Part shown: positions 8,217 to 17,045 of the stretch, in pieces
Position numbering within the stretch: position 1 is the first letter of the stretch
Layout: each line of letters opens with the position of its first letter
Assembly: GCA_903831095.1 (NCBI GenBank)
Contig: CAIKWD010000013.1
Coordinates: 1 to 34,676 of the forward strand
Direction of reading: 5' to 3'
Source: Candidatus Staskawiczbacteria bacterium
Lineage (GTDB): Bacteria; Patescibacteriota; Minisyncoccia; Minisyncoccales; Staskawiczbacteraceae
DNA: 34,676 bases
Translations under genes and position numbers: made by a program
Notes under the pieces: model-generated
The model's database searches: none
Told to the model about the DNA's origin: nothing
The model's input: the letters and a program-made list of their open reading frames with translations, nothing else

Positions 8217-8567
8217 GTGATCAAGAATATTTTATTGATTGAGAGTGCCAAAAATCTGATTGAGGATTATGTCAAAAGGCTTGCTGGTAGATATGAACTC
8301 GTGATAGTTCAACGTTTCGAAGATTTCGAGGAAAAATTTTCAAGCAATACCTTTGCTGCGATAGCTATTTCGCCGTGTCTTAATAATTTTCGGCCGAATA
8401 CTCACGATCTGGCTAAAAAAATCAGATATGAAATTGAATTTCGTGGGCCAATAATTGCAAATACAGGTTTGCCAGAATATTGTGACGAGATGATCGATGC
8501 GGGTTGCACTCATTGGTGCGACACGTTTTCTTTGCCAGACAAGCTCCATGAGTTGCTTGGCTCATAA
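8217..8567 (+). CDS. Receiver-like protein lacking phospho-Asp, copy 3 (GTG start)
   Basis: AAGGAG SD before GTG; NILLIESAKNLIEDYVKRL..FAAIAISPCLNN..GPIIANTGLPEYCDEMIDAGCTHWCD. Confidence 0.58.
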   Translation: MIKNILLIESAKNLIEDYVKRLAGRYELVIVQRFEDFEEKFSSNTFAAIAISPCLNNFRPNTHDLAKKIRYEIEFRGPIIANTGLPEYCDEMIDAGCTHWCDTFSLPDKLHELLGS

Positions 8568-8590
8568 TTTATAAATATAATTTTATAATG

Positions 8591-8617
8591 CCCTGATTAG
8601 GATATCGGGGTTTTTTT
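8591..8617 (+). terminator. Rho-independent terminator
   Basis: CCCTGAT-TAGGAT-ATCGGGG-TTTTTTT. Confidence 0.88.
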
Positions 8618-8686
8618 ATTGCCAAGATTTCACACTTGCAAAGATTATATTTTTAGATTAGGATAAAGAATAAATTACATTATAAT

Positions 8687-9946
8687 ATGGCAGACAAATT
8701 TGTCATTAATGGAGGTAAAACCTTGAGCGGAGAAGTTGAGATTCAAGGTTCAAAAAACGCAGCTGGCCCAGCCCTTGCGGCGGTTTTGCTTACAAAAGAA
8801 GAGTGTATTTTAGAGAATGTGCCTTTTATCGACGACATTTCCAATATTTTAAAAACTTTTGAAAGTATGGGAGTTGAGGTTGAAAAAATTGGTCCAAAAA
8901 CTGTCAGGCTAAAAGCTGAAAATTTAGATGTATCTAAAATGGATTTTGAGAGAGTTTCCAAAACTAGGATTTCAGTTTTGCTTTTTGGTTCATTGCTTGG
9001 GCGTGTAAAGAATTTCAAAATGCCACCTCCAGGAGGAGATAGAATTGGTTTACGCCCAATTTCAGTTCAGCTAAATGCCTTGGAAAAACTGGGAGCTAAA
9101 ATTGAAAGGAAAGATAATTTGTATGAAGTAAATTGTAAAAAGCTTGAAGGAAAAGAAATCATACTTGAAGAATTTTCCGTAACTGCCACAGAGGCTGTAA
9201 TGCTGGCTGCTGTTTTAGCAGAAGGAAAAACTGTTATTAAAATTGCCGCAGCTGAGCCTCATGTCCAGGATTTGGGGAAAATGCTTATAAAAATGGGAGC
9301 TAAAATAGAGGGACTTGGAACTCACACAATTAAAATTGAGGGAGTAAAAGAATTACATGGATGCACTCATAAAATTGTTTCAGATTATATAGAGGCAGGA
9401 ACTTATATTATTGCCGGAGCTTTGACTCCTGGGAAAATAAAAGTTACCAATGTAAATTTAGAAGACCTAGATTTATTTTTGACAAAGCTTGAAGAAATGG
9501 GAGTAAAAATGGAAAAGGGCGAAGATTACGTAGAGGTTTTTCATTCTCCAAAGTTAAAAGCAATAAAAATACAGGCGCTTCCTTATCCTGGGTTTCCAAC
9601 AGACTTGTTGCCAATTGTAATACCTCTTTTGCTTGCAGCAGAAGGCAAAAGCTTGGTGCATGACCCATTGTATGAAAACAGGTTTAACTATGTTCAGGAA
9701 TTGAGAAAAATGGGAGGCGACATAGAAATGGTAGATCCGCACAGAACTTTTGTTTTTGGCCCGTGTAAACTAACAGGGTCTAAAATTGATTCGTGGGATA
9801 TTAGGGCTGGAGCTTGTTTGGTCGTTTCCGCTTTGTCAGCAGAAGGGCAGACAATTGTGGAAAACGTTCACCAGATAGATCGGGGATATGAGAAGATAGA
9901 AGAAAGACTTCAAAAATTGGGAGCAGATATCAAAAGAGTAATTTAA
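8687..9946 (+). CDS. murA: UDP-N-acetylglucosamine 1-carboxyvinyltransferase
   Basis: INGGKTLSGEVEIQGSKNAAGPALAAVLLT; PPGGDRIGLRPISVQL. Confidence 0.95.
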   Translation: MADKFVINGGKTLSGEVEIQGSKNAAGPALAAVLLTKEECILENVPFIDDISNILKTFESMGVEVEKIGPKTVRLKAENLDVSKMDFERVSKTRISVLLFGSLLGRVKNFKMPPPGGDRIGLRPISVQLNALEKLGAKIERKDNLYEVNCKKLEGKEIILEEFSVTATEAVMLAAVLAEGKTVIKIAAAEPHVQDLGKMLIKMGAKIEGLGTHTIKIEGVKELHGCTHKIVSDYIEAGTYIIAGALTPGKIKVTNVNLEDLDLFLTKLEEMGVKMEKGEDYVEVFHSPKLKAIKIQALPYPGFPTDLLPIVIPLLLAAEGKSLVHDPLYENRFNYVQELRKMGGDIEMVDPHRTFVFGPCKLTGSKIDSWDIRAGACLVVSALSAEGQTIVENVHQIDRGYEKIEERLQKLGADIKRVI

Positions 9947-9952
9947 AATATT

Positions 9953-10960
9953 ATGTTTAATAATAAAATCGCAATTGATTTAGGCACATGCAATTCTCTG
10001 GTTTATGTTCAGGGTAAAGGAGTTGTTTTATATGAACCTTCTGTTGTTGCAATATCTTTGATAGACAACAAAATTTTGGCAGTGGGCGAAGGCGCCAAAG
10101 AAATGATAGGCCGAACTCCTGCAGACATTAAAGTTTACAGGCCGTTGAAAGACGGAGTTATTGCTGACTACAAAGTTACTCAGGCAATGATGCGTTATTT
10201 TATAGCCAAAACCAGCACAAGGCTGAAATTTTTCAAGCCAGAATTGGTAATTTCCGTGCCAGCTGGAATTACAAGCACAGAAAGAAGAGCTGTTATAGAA
10301 GCTGCGCTTTCAGCTGGAGCAAAGTCAGCCTATGTTGCCAAAGAACCAATCTTGGCTGCAATTGGAGCTGGGATTCCAATTAACTCAAGCTCGGGACACA
10401 TGATTATAGACATTGGGGGTGGAACTTCTGAAGTTGCTGTAATTTCGCTTGGCGGAATTGTAACTTGGCACTCAATAAGAATTGCCGGAGACAAAATAGA
10501 TGCTGCAATTGGAGAGTACATAAAGAAAAAATACAACTTGGCAATTGGAAGCCAGTCAGCTGAGGAAATTAAAATAAAAATTGGAACTGCTATGCCTCAG
10601 AAAGAATTGAAGTTTTTGGAAGTTAAGGGAAGAGATTTGATTTTGGGCTTGCCAAGAAATATTAAAATTTCAAACAATGAAGTTTGTGAAGCAATTTCAG
10701 ACGTGTTGGCCGAAATTATTCAGGCTGTAAAACATGTTTTAGCTGAAACTCCACCGGAACTTTCAGCAGACATTATGAACAAGGGAATTATTATGGCCGG
10801 AGGTGGAGCCTTGTTGCCAAAAATAAATGAGTTGGTTGCTCAGGCAACAGGAGTGCCTTGTTTTATAGCCGAAGAACCGCTTTTCTGCGTAGTAAAGGGA
10901 ACAGGAACAGTTTTGGAAAATTTGGAAGAATATAAAAAAGTCGTAATGTCCAAAAAATAA
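9953..10960 (+). CDS. mreB: Rod shape-determining protein MreB, paralog 1
   Basis: IAIDLGTCNSLVYVQGKGVVLYEPSVVAI; MIIDIGGGTSEVAVISLGGIV. Confidence 0.93.
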   Translation: MFNNKIAIDLGTCNSLVYVQGKGVVLYEPSVVAISLIDNKILAVGEGAKEMIGRTPADIKVYRPLKDGVIADYKVTQAMMRYFIAKTSTRLKFFKPELVISVPAGITSTERRAVIEAALSAGAKSAYVAKEPILAAIGAGIPINSSSGHMIIDIGGGTSEVAVISLGGIVTWHSIRIAGDKIDAAIGEYIKKKYNLAIGSQSAEEIKIKIGTAMPQKELKFLEVKGRDLILGLPRNIKISNNEVCEAISDVLAEIIQAVKHVLAETPPELSADIMNKGIIMAGGGALLPKINELVAQATGVPCFIAEEPLFCVVKGTGTVLENLEEYKKVVMSKK

Positions 10961-11724
10961 TGACATCTGGTCATAAAAAACAGTGGGAATTTTTGGAAAA
11001 AAAGCTCAAGGCCGGACAACTTTCACATTCATATTTATTTGCAGGAGCGAAAAACATTGGGAAAAAGGACTTTGCCAAGGAATTTTCAGAATTTATTGAT
11101 TGCAAGTTTCCTGACTTGCTGATAGTAGAATCAAAAAATAGTGAGTCATCTTTGGAAGATAAAAAAGATAATTTAGAAATTGATGTTAGCCAAGTAAGAG
11201 ATGCACTAAAATTTTTAAGCTATAAATCATACAATGGTGGCTATAAAATTGTGATTATTGATAACGCCGACAGAATGAATGTAGAAGCACAGAGTTGTTT
11301 TTTAAAAACATTGGAAGAGCCAAAAGGACAAACGCTTTTATTGCTAGTTTCCTCAAAGCCAGATATGCTTTTAGAAACAATTGCTTCAAGGTGCCAGACT
11401 TTGAAATTTTTTAAGGGAAAAAATTCTGCAGTAAATACCGAGAAATTAGAAGAAGAGAAAGAGATTTTAAAAGAATTACTACTGGTGTTAAATGCTGACT
11501 TGGCTGAGAAATTCAAATTTGCCAAAAACTTTGATTTTGAAAAAAGGGAATTGAGCGATGTTTTGGAAGTAATGCAGAAATACTTTCGGAGCCAGCTGTT
11601 AAATGACTTTTCCGACAAGAAAGCAAAGAAATTTTTGGAGGTAGCAGAAGATATAAATAAAAAATTGCTTTTTACAAATATAAATCAAAAATTAGCCTTG
11701 GAAATAATATTAATGGAAATATAA
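10960..11724 (+). CDS. holB: DNA polymerase III delta'-like clamp-loader subunit
   Basis: GQLSHSYLFAGAKNIGKKDFAK; VIIDNADRMNVEAQSCFLKTLEEPKGQTLLLLVSSKPDMLLETIASRCQ. Confidence 0.8.
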   Translation: MTSGHKKQWEFLEKKLKAGQLSHSYLFAGAKNIGKKDFAKEFSEFIDCKFPDLLIVESKNSESSLEDKKDNLEIDVSQVRDALKFLSYKSYNGGYKIVIIDNADRMNVEAQSCFLKTLEEPKGQTLLLLVSSKPDMLLETIASRCQTLKFFKGKNSAVNTEKLEEEKEILKELLLVLNADLAEKFKFAKNFDFEKRELSDVLEVMQKYFRSQLLNDFSDKKAKKFLEVAEDINKKLLFTNINQKLALEIILMEI

Positions 11725-11727
11725 AAT

Positions 11728-12282
11728 ATGACGTATAAAGAATTTATAGACAAAGTAAAACCGGAGTTTGAAAAGTCTTTCAAATTTTTAGAAGGGGAAT
11801 TGGCAAAAATTAGGACTTCACGAGCCAGCCCGTCTTTGGTTGAAGATATAGAAGTTACAGCTTTTGGACAAAAGTTTTCCTTAAAACAGTTAGGCGCAAT
11901 TTCTACACCCTCAACAAATCAAATTGTAATTCAGCCATGGGATGCTTCTTATATGGAGCCAATTGAAAAGGCAATTTCACAGTCAGGGTTGGGAATGTCA
12001 TGCGCAGTTGATAAAGATGTTATTAGACTTAATTTGCCAATGCTGACAGAGGAATACCGTCTTTCACTTGGAAAAGTTTTGAATGAAAAAGCCGAAACAG
12101 CAAAGCAAGTTATGCGAAGGCAAAGGGAAGACACTTGGAATAAAATTCAAGCAGCTCAGAAAGACAAATTAATTTCAGAAGATGACAAATTTAGAGGAAA
12201 AGACGAATTACAGAAAGTTGTAGATGACTATCAGGAAAAAATAAAAAGTTTAGTTGAAAAGAAAAAGAACGAACTTATATGA
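11728..12282 (+). CDS. frr: Ribosome recycling factor
   Basis: LAKIRTSRASPSLVEDIEV; LPMLTEEYRLSLGKVLNEKAETAKQVMRRQRED. Confidence 0.96.
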   Translation: MTYKEFIDKVKPEFEKSFKFLEGELAKIRTSRASPSLVEDIEVTAFGQKFSLKQLGAISTPSTNQIVIQPWDASYMEPIEKAISQSGLGMSCAVDKDVIRLNLPMLTEEYRLSLGKVLNEKAETAKQVMRRQREDTWNKIQAAQKDKLISEDDKFRGKDELQKVVDDYQEKIKSLVEKKKNELI

Positions 12283-13403
12283 TATCTTCAATTTTGGTTT
12301 TAGTTATAGCATTTCTGAGCTTGATAATATTGATGATCATACATGAGTTTGGTCATTTTATTATTGCCAAAAAATTTGGAGTCAAGGTTGAAGAATTTGG
12401 AATTGGTTATCCGCCAAGAATGTTTGGCAAGAAAATTGGAGAAACAATCTATTCTGTAAATTGGATTCCTTTGGGAGCTTTTGTAAGAATTTATGGGGAA
12501 GAAGGTGGAGTTGAGGAATCTAGAAGCTTTACCAATCTTAAAATTTGGAAGAGAGTTTTAATAATTATTGGCGGAGTGGCTGCTTTTTGGATTGCAGCTA
12601 TAATTATTTTTTCCATTGTGTTTGCCATGGGAACAAATTTGCCAGTTAGCGACAACGATGTCAGCGGGCTAACAAATCCTCAAGTAAAAGTGATTTCAGT
12701 TTCACAAAATTCTCCAGCCAGCCAAGCCGGAATAAAAGTGGGTGATACTATAACAGATATTAAGGTTCAGAGTTCTGATTTTAAAATTGGCAAGGTTTCA
12801 GAATTTCAGAAAATTACCGGAGAAAACAAGGGAAACCAAATAATTGTCACATTAAAACGCGGGGACAAAACTTTGGACGTTAATTTGACGCCAAGGGTAA
12901 ACCCGCCCTCTGGTCAAGGAGCAGTTGGAGTTGGTTTGGAGAGAATGGCAACTTTGATAAGTAAGACAACTTGGTATATGGCTCCAATTAAAGGAATTAC
13001 ATATACCTGGCAGACTACGGTAAATTCTTTAAAGGGCTTGTATGATACGTTTTCAGGGCTTCTTGCCAAAAAAGGCTTGCCTCAGGGCGCTTCTTTTGCC
13101 GGGCCTTTGGGAATTACAATATTTTTAGCAAACGCTGCAAGTTATGGCCCTGGATTTTTCTTGTATTTTATTGGAATTATTGCTGTCTTGGTTGCCATAT
13201 TCAACTTGTTTCCAATTCCAGCTTTAGATGGAGGAAAACTAATATTTTTGGCAATTGAAAAAATAAAGGGCAAGCCTGTTTCGCCAAAAGTTGAGCAGGC
13301 AATAACAGTGGCATTTTTTTTCATACTTATTGCCTTGTCGCTTTTTATAACAATAAAAAATGACATTCCAAATTTTATAAATTATATAAAAGCTGCATTT
13401 TAG
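12279..13403 (+). CDS. rseP: Site-2 family RIP zinc metalloprotease with PDZ domain
   Basis: MIIHEFGHFIIAKKFGVKVEEFGIGYPPR; NLFPIPALDGGKL; ATGA overlap with frr. Confidence 0.94.
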   Translation: MISSILVLVIAFLSLIILMIIHEFGHFIIAKKFGVKVEEFGIGYPPRMFGKKIGETIYSVNWIPLGAFVRIYGEEGGVEESRSFTNLKIWKRVLIIIGGVAAFWIAAIIIFSIVFAMGTNLPVSDNDVSGLTNPQVKVISVSQNSPASQAGIKVGDTITDIKVQSSDFKIGKVSEFQKITGENKGNQIIVTLKRGDKTLDVNLTPRVNPPSGQGAVGVGLERMATLISKTTWYMAPIKGITYTWQTTVNSLKGLYDTFSGLLAKKGLPQGASFAGPLGITIFLANAASYGPGFFLYFIGIIAVLVAIFNLFPIPALDGGKLIFLAIEKIKGKPVSPKVEQAITVAFFFILIALSLFITIKNDIPNFINYIKAAF

Positions 13404-13415
13404 AACAATAAAAGT

Positions 13416-14588
13416 ATGAAAAAATATTTTAAATATTTATTCGTCATATTATTCGTTTGTTTTATTGTCCCGCAAATAGCTTTTGCTTCGTGGTGGAATC
13501 CTTTTAGTTGGAATATTTGGAGTAATGTTTTTAGCGTATTTAATAAACCAAAAGATACATCTGTTGTCTCGCAGGTAGTTTCCAAAACTGACCCCACTAT
13601 TACAGAGGTTGTTTTTAAAAAAACAGAAACGGAGCAAAAAAAGACTGAAGATAACACTAAGCCAATAAATCAAACTCCGTCACAAACTTTAGCTCCCATA
13701 AATCCAGTTTCTAAAATAAAATGTAATCCTAATTGGCAGTGTGGTAATTGGAGTAATTGTTTAAACTCTCAACAAACACGAGTTTGTGTGGATTCGAGTA
13801 GTTGTGGTGATACAAATAAAAAACCAGCGACCACTCAATCGTGTGTAGTTGTTTGTACTCCAAATTGGCAGTGTACGGATTGGAGCGTCTGTTCAAATTC
13901 GCAGCAATTAAGGGTATGTACTGATTCAAATAATTGTGGAATTACAACTGGAATACCAAGCCAAACTCAGTCTTGCATATCAGCTTGTACCTCCAACTGG
14001 CAGTGTAGTGGTTTTGGAACTTGCACAAATAATCAACAGACTCAAACTTGCACTGACTTAAACAATTGTGGTGTAACAACCAATAAACCAGCTATTACTC
14101 AGGCGTGTGTTTGTACTCCAAATTGGCAGTGTACTGCGTGGAGTAATTGTACGAGTTCGCCTCAAACACGAACTTGCTCTGATATAAATAATTGTAATAC
14201 TTATACTGGAGAACCTGCGTTAACACAATCTTGTGTAGTCTACACAGGAGGATTAGTAGTATCAAAATTTACAGGTTATCCAGATCAAACAAATTATACA
14301 AGTGGCCCGATAGGTAAATTTGTTGTATCAAATCAATCGACTTCTGAATCAATTAAAATAACGGCAATAACAGTTACGGTTAATTTAAATACATATTCTA
14401 ATAATGTTTTAGGATTATCAATGAATGAGATAATTCTGCCAGGGGTATCTAAGGTGGTGAATATATCACTGGGTAATAATGACATAGGAAAAGTCTTGCA
14501 ATCAACATTAACTGTAACTGCGTTTGGGCTTATTAGTAACATTTCTAATACGTCAACAGCAACTGGCCAAACGATTACTTTCAATTAA
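13416..14588 (+). CDS. Secreted protein with four thrombospondin type-1-like repeats
   Basis: Signal peptide KKYFKYLFVILFVCFIVPQIAFA; four C-x-x-NWQC...WS.C..xQQTRxC...NC repeats. Confidence 0.8.
   Translation: MKKYFKYLFVILFVCFIVPQIAFASWWNPFSWNIWSNVFSVFNKPKDTSVVSQVVSKTDPTITEVVFKKTETEQKKTEDNTKPINQTPSQTLAPINPVSKIKCNPNWQCGNWSNCLNSQQTRVCVDSSSCGDTNKKPATTQSCVVVCTPNWQCTDWSVCSNSQQLRVCTDSNNCGITTGIPSQTQSCISACTSNWQCSGFGTCTNNQQTQTCTDLNNCGVTTNKPAITQACVCTPNWQCTAWSNCTSSPQTRTCSDINNCNTYTGEPALTQSCVVYTGGLVVSKFTGYPDQTNYTSGPIGKFVVSNQSTSESIKITAITVTVNLNTYSNNVLGLSMNEIILPGVSKVVNISLGNNDIGKVLQSTLTVTAFGLISNISNTSTATGQTITFN
13722..14240 (+). repeat. Four Cys/Trp-rich protein repeats, ~42-44 codons each
   Basis: Starts at 13722, 13854, 13986, 14112 (periods 132, 132, 126 nt). 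Confidence 0.85.
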
Positions 14589-14666
14589 GGAAATGATTAA
14601 TATTATAGATGAAATTTTGAGGAAATAAAATAAATGAAAATAAGTAAAAAAGGTTAAAATATATTC

Positions 14667-15296
14667 ATGTTAGCTATAGTAAATTCTACCATTAGCAAAA
14701 CACCAGATTTGCAAAAAGCTACTGATAATTTTCAGATAGCGCAGAGCTATTTTTCTGATATATTAAATTCTCAGCTTATAATTTTTTCTCTTATTGTTAC
14801 TGTGGTTGTTGCTATTATTGTTGGTTTATATTTCTTTTTTAATAAGCAAGTTTCAAAAGAGCAGATTAAAAAGGAAGTAAAAGATGGAGTTAAAGAAATT
14901 AGAGAGGAAATAAGAAAAGAGTTTGAAGAAAAGAATGAGCAAATAAAAAATAAGTTTGTGACAGAAATTTCAAGGCATGATTATGATATAATGATCTTAA
15001 GGGGGGAAATATCTCGACAAATGGGACAATTTTGGGATAGTCAAAAAACTTACAGCACAGCATTTATATGGTGGATCAGAGCGGCTGATAATTTTGCTCG
15101 TACCAAGGACGAGAAGATGACTCGTATAGCTCTAAATTCTGCTAAAGATGCAATTGAAAAGATTCAATATGCTTCTGAAATAAATTATGATATTTTAGGA
15201 GAATATCAGCGCCTTTTTTCTGAGATAGATGATGGAATTTATAAAATTGAGAAAGATTCATTAGATAAAGCCATTAAAAACGCATTAAATAAATAA
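14667..15296 (+). CDS. Membrane-anchored coiled-coil protein of unknown function
   Basis: TM LIIFSLIVTVVVAIIVGLYFFF then charged KKEVKDGVKEIREEIRKEFEEKNEQ. Confidence 0.7.
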   Translation: MLAIVNSTISKTPDLQKATDNFQIAQSYFSDILNSQLIIFSLIVTVVVAIIVGLYFFFNKQVSKEQIKKEVKDGVKEIREEIRKEFEEKNEQIKNKFVTEISRHDYDIMILRGEISRQMGQFWDSQKTYSTAFIWWIRAADNFARTKDEKMTRIALNSAKDAIEKIQYASEINYDILGEYQRLFSEIDDGIYKIEKDSLDKAIKNALNK

Positions 15297-15304
15297 ATAT
15301 AATT

Positions 15305-15781
15305 ATGCCAACAATAGCTACAAATTATTTCGATAAATTAACAGAACTAGAAAAGGAAGAAATAAAAGAAGCCGGAAAAGTGTTTGGTGATGTCAAACTT
15401 TATGAGTATATTCAAAAAGGTGCAGGTTTGGAAGAGTTTATTAAATTTATTCTTAGTGACTTTAATTTAAAAAATTTAATAAGAGATGCGATAATTTGGG
15501 ATGGTTTTAAATTATTACTACAAAAAATATTTAGTGTAATTACAAAAAAGACAAATAAACCAACTGAAATTCAGGTTTGGATTGAAGACAAAAATAATCC
15601 GGCATCAGTAAATATTGCCCTCTCTATTAAAAAAATAGAGGATATCCAAGAATTAATGGTTTCCTTAAAGGCTAAATTAGAAGTTGAGATATTTTCTGTC
15701 TCAAAAGAACAGCAAAAAGGAAAAATATTTTGGATCACACTCGATAAAGATAGTCAAAATTGGCTTGTTAAAATATTGTAA
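15305..15781 (+). CDS. Hypothetical protein
   Basis: Intact 158-aa ORF in operon context; no recognised motif. Confidence 0.65.
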   Translation: MPTIATNYFDKLTELEKEEIKEAGKVFGDVKLYEYIQKGAGLEEFIKFILSDFNLKNLIRDAIIWDGFKLLLQKIFSVITKKTNKPTEIQVWIEDKNNPASVNIALSIKKIEDIQELMVSLKAKLEVEIFSVSKEQQKGKIFWITLDKDSQNWLVKIL

Positions 15782-15796
15782 TTAAAATATAAATTT

Positions 15797-17038
15797 ATGC
15801 TTCAATCAAAATTGTTTTATAAAACTGTAAAAGAAAAATCAGCTGATGTGGAATCTATTTCCAGTGATTTGCTTGCCAGGGCCGGGTTCATTGACCAATT
15901 AATGGCCGGAGTTTATACATTTTTGCCGCTTGGACACAGGGTTTTAAAAAACATAGAAAATATTATTAGGAGAAATATGATTGAGGCAGACGGCCAAGAA
16001 ATTTTAATGCCGGTTTTGCAGCCAAAAGAAAATTGGTTAAAAACCGGAAGATGGAATAATTTCGACGTACTTTTTAGGATAAAAGGATCAGGAGACAAAG
16101 AATACGCCATGGGGCCAACGCATGAGGAAGTAGTGTCTCCCTTGGCCAAAAAAAATGTCATGTCTTATAGAGATTTGCCTTTTGCAATTTTTCAAATTCA
16201 GACCAAATTCAGGGACGAACTTAGAGCCAAGGGAATTTTGCGAACCAGGGAATTTTTAATGAAGGACTTGTATTCCTTTCACACTTCCCAGGAAGATTTA
16301 GACAAATATTATGACAAAATGACGAAAGTGTATTTTAATGTTTTCAAGGAATTGGGCATTGGCAAGGAAACTTATTTAACTCTTGCTTCCGGCGGAACTT
16401 TTTCCAAATATTCGCACGAATTTCAAATGGTTACTGAAGCCGGAGAAGACTTGATTTATATTTGCAACAAATGCAAGACAGCAATTAACAAGGAAATAAA
16501 AGTAGAAACTCCAGTTTGCCCAAGTTGTAGTTCGGACAGTTTTGAGGAAAAGAAAGCTGTGGAAGTTGGAAACATATTCAAGCTTGGAACAAAATATTCA
16601 TTGCCTTTTGACTTGAAATTTAAGGACAAAGACGGCACAGAAAAGCCTGTAATTATGGGTTGCTATGGCATAGGGCTCTCACGCGCAATGGGAGCTGTTG
16701 TGGAGGCTCATAATGACGAAAGGGGTATTATATGGCCTAAGAGTGTTGCGCCTTTCTTAGCTCATATTATTGAGTTAAAATCTGAAAAGAAAGCAGTTAA
16801 AACCACATCTGGAAAAATTTATCAAGACTTGAATAAAATTGGTATTCAAGTATTATATGATGATAGGGATGACAAGTCAGCCGGAGAAAAATTTGCCGAA
16901 GCTGACATGATGGGAACTCCGTACAGGATTGTGGTTTCAGAAAAAACTTTGGCAAAGAATTCAGTTGAATTGAAAGAAAGAAGCAAAAAAGAATTTAAAT
17001 TAGTTAAAATAAAACAGCTAGCAAAATTACTGAAATAA
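15797..17038 (+). CDS. proS: Prolyl-tRNA synthetase, short form without editing insertion
   Basis: AGVYTFLPLGHRVLKNIENIIR; GPTHEEVVSPL; TKFRDELRAKGILRTREFLMKDLYSFH; MGCYGIGLSRAMGA. Confidence 0.95.
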   Translation: MLQSKLFYKTVKEKSADVESISSDLLARAGFIDQLMAGVYTFLPLGHRVLKNIENIIRRNMIEADGQEILMPVLQPKENWLKTGRWNNFDVLFRIKGSGDKEYAMGPTHEEVVSPLAKKNVMSYRDLPFAIFQIQTKFRDELRAKGILRTREFLMKDLYSFHTSQEDLDKYYDKMTKVYFNVFKELGIGKETYLTLASGGTFSKYSHEFQMVTEAGEDLIYICNKCKTAINKEIKVETPVCPSCSSDSFEEKKAVEVGNIFKLGTKYSLPFDLKFKDKDGTEKPVIMGCYGIGLSRAMGAVVEAHNDERGIIWPKSVAPFLAHIIELKSEKKAVKTTSGKIYQDLNKIGIQVLYDDRDDKSAGEKFAEADMMGTPYRIVVSEKTLAKNSVELKERSKKEFKLVKIKQLAKLLK

Positions 17039-17045
17039 AAAATAA

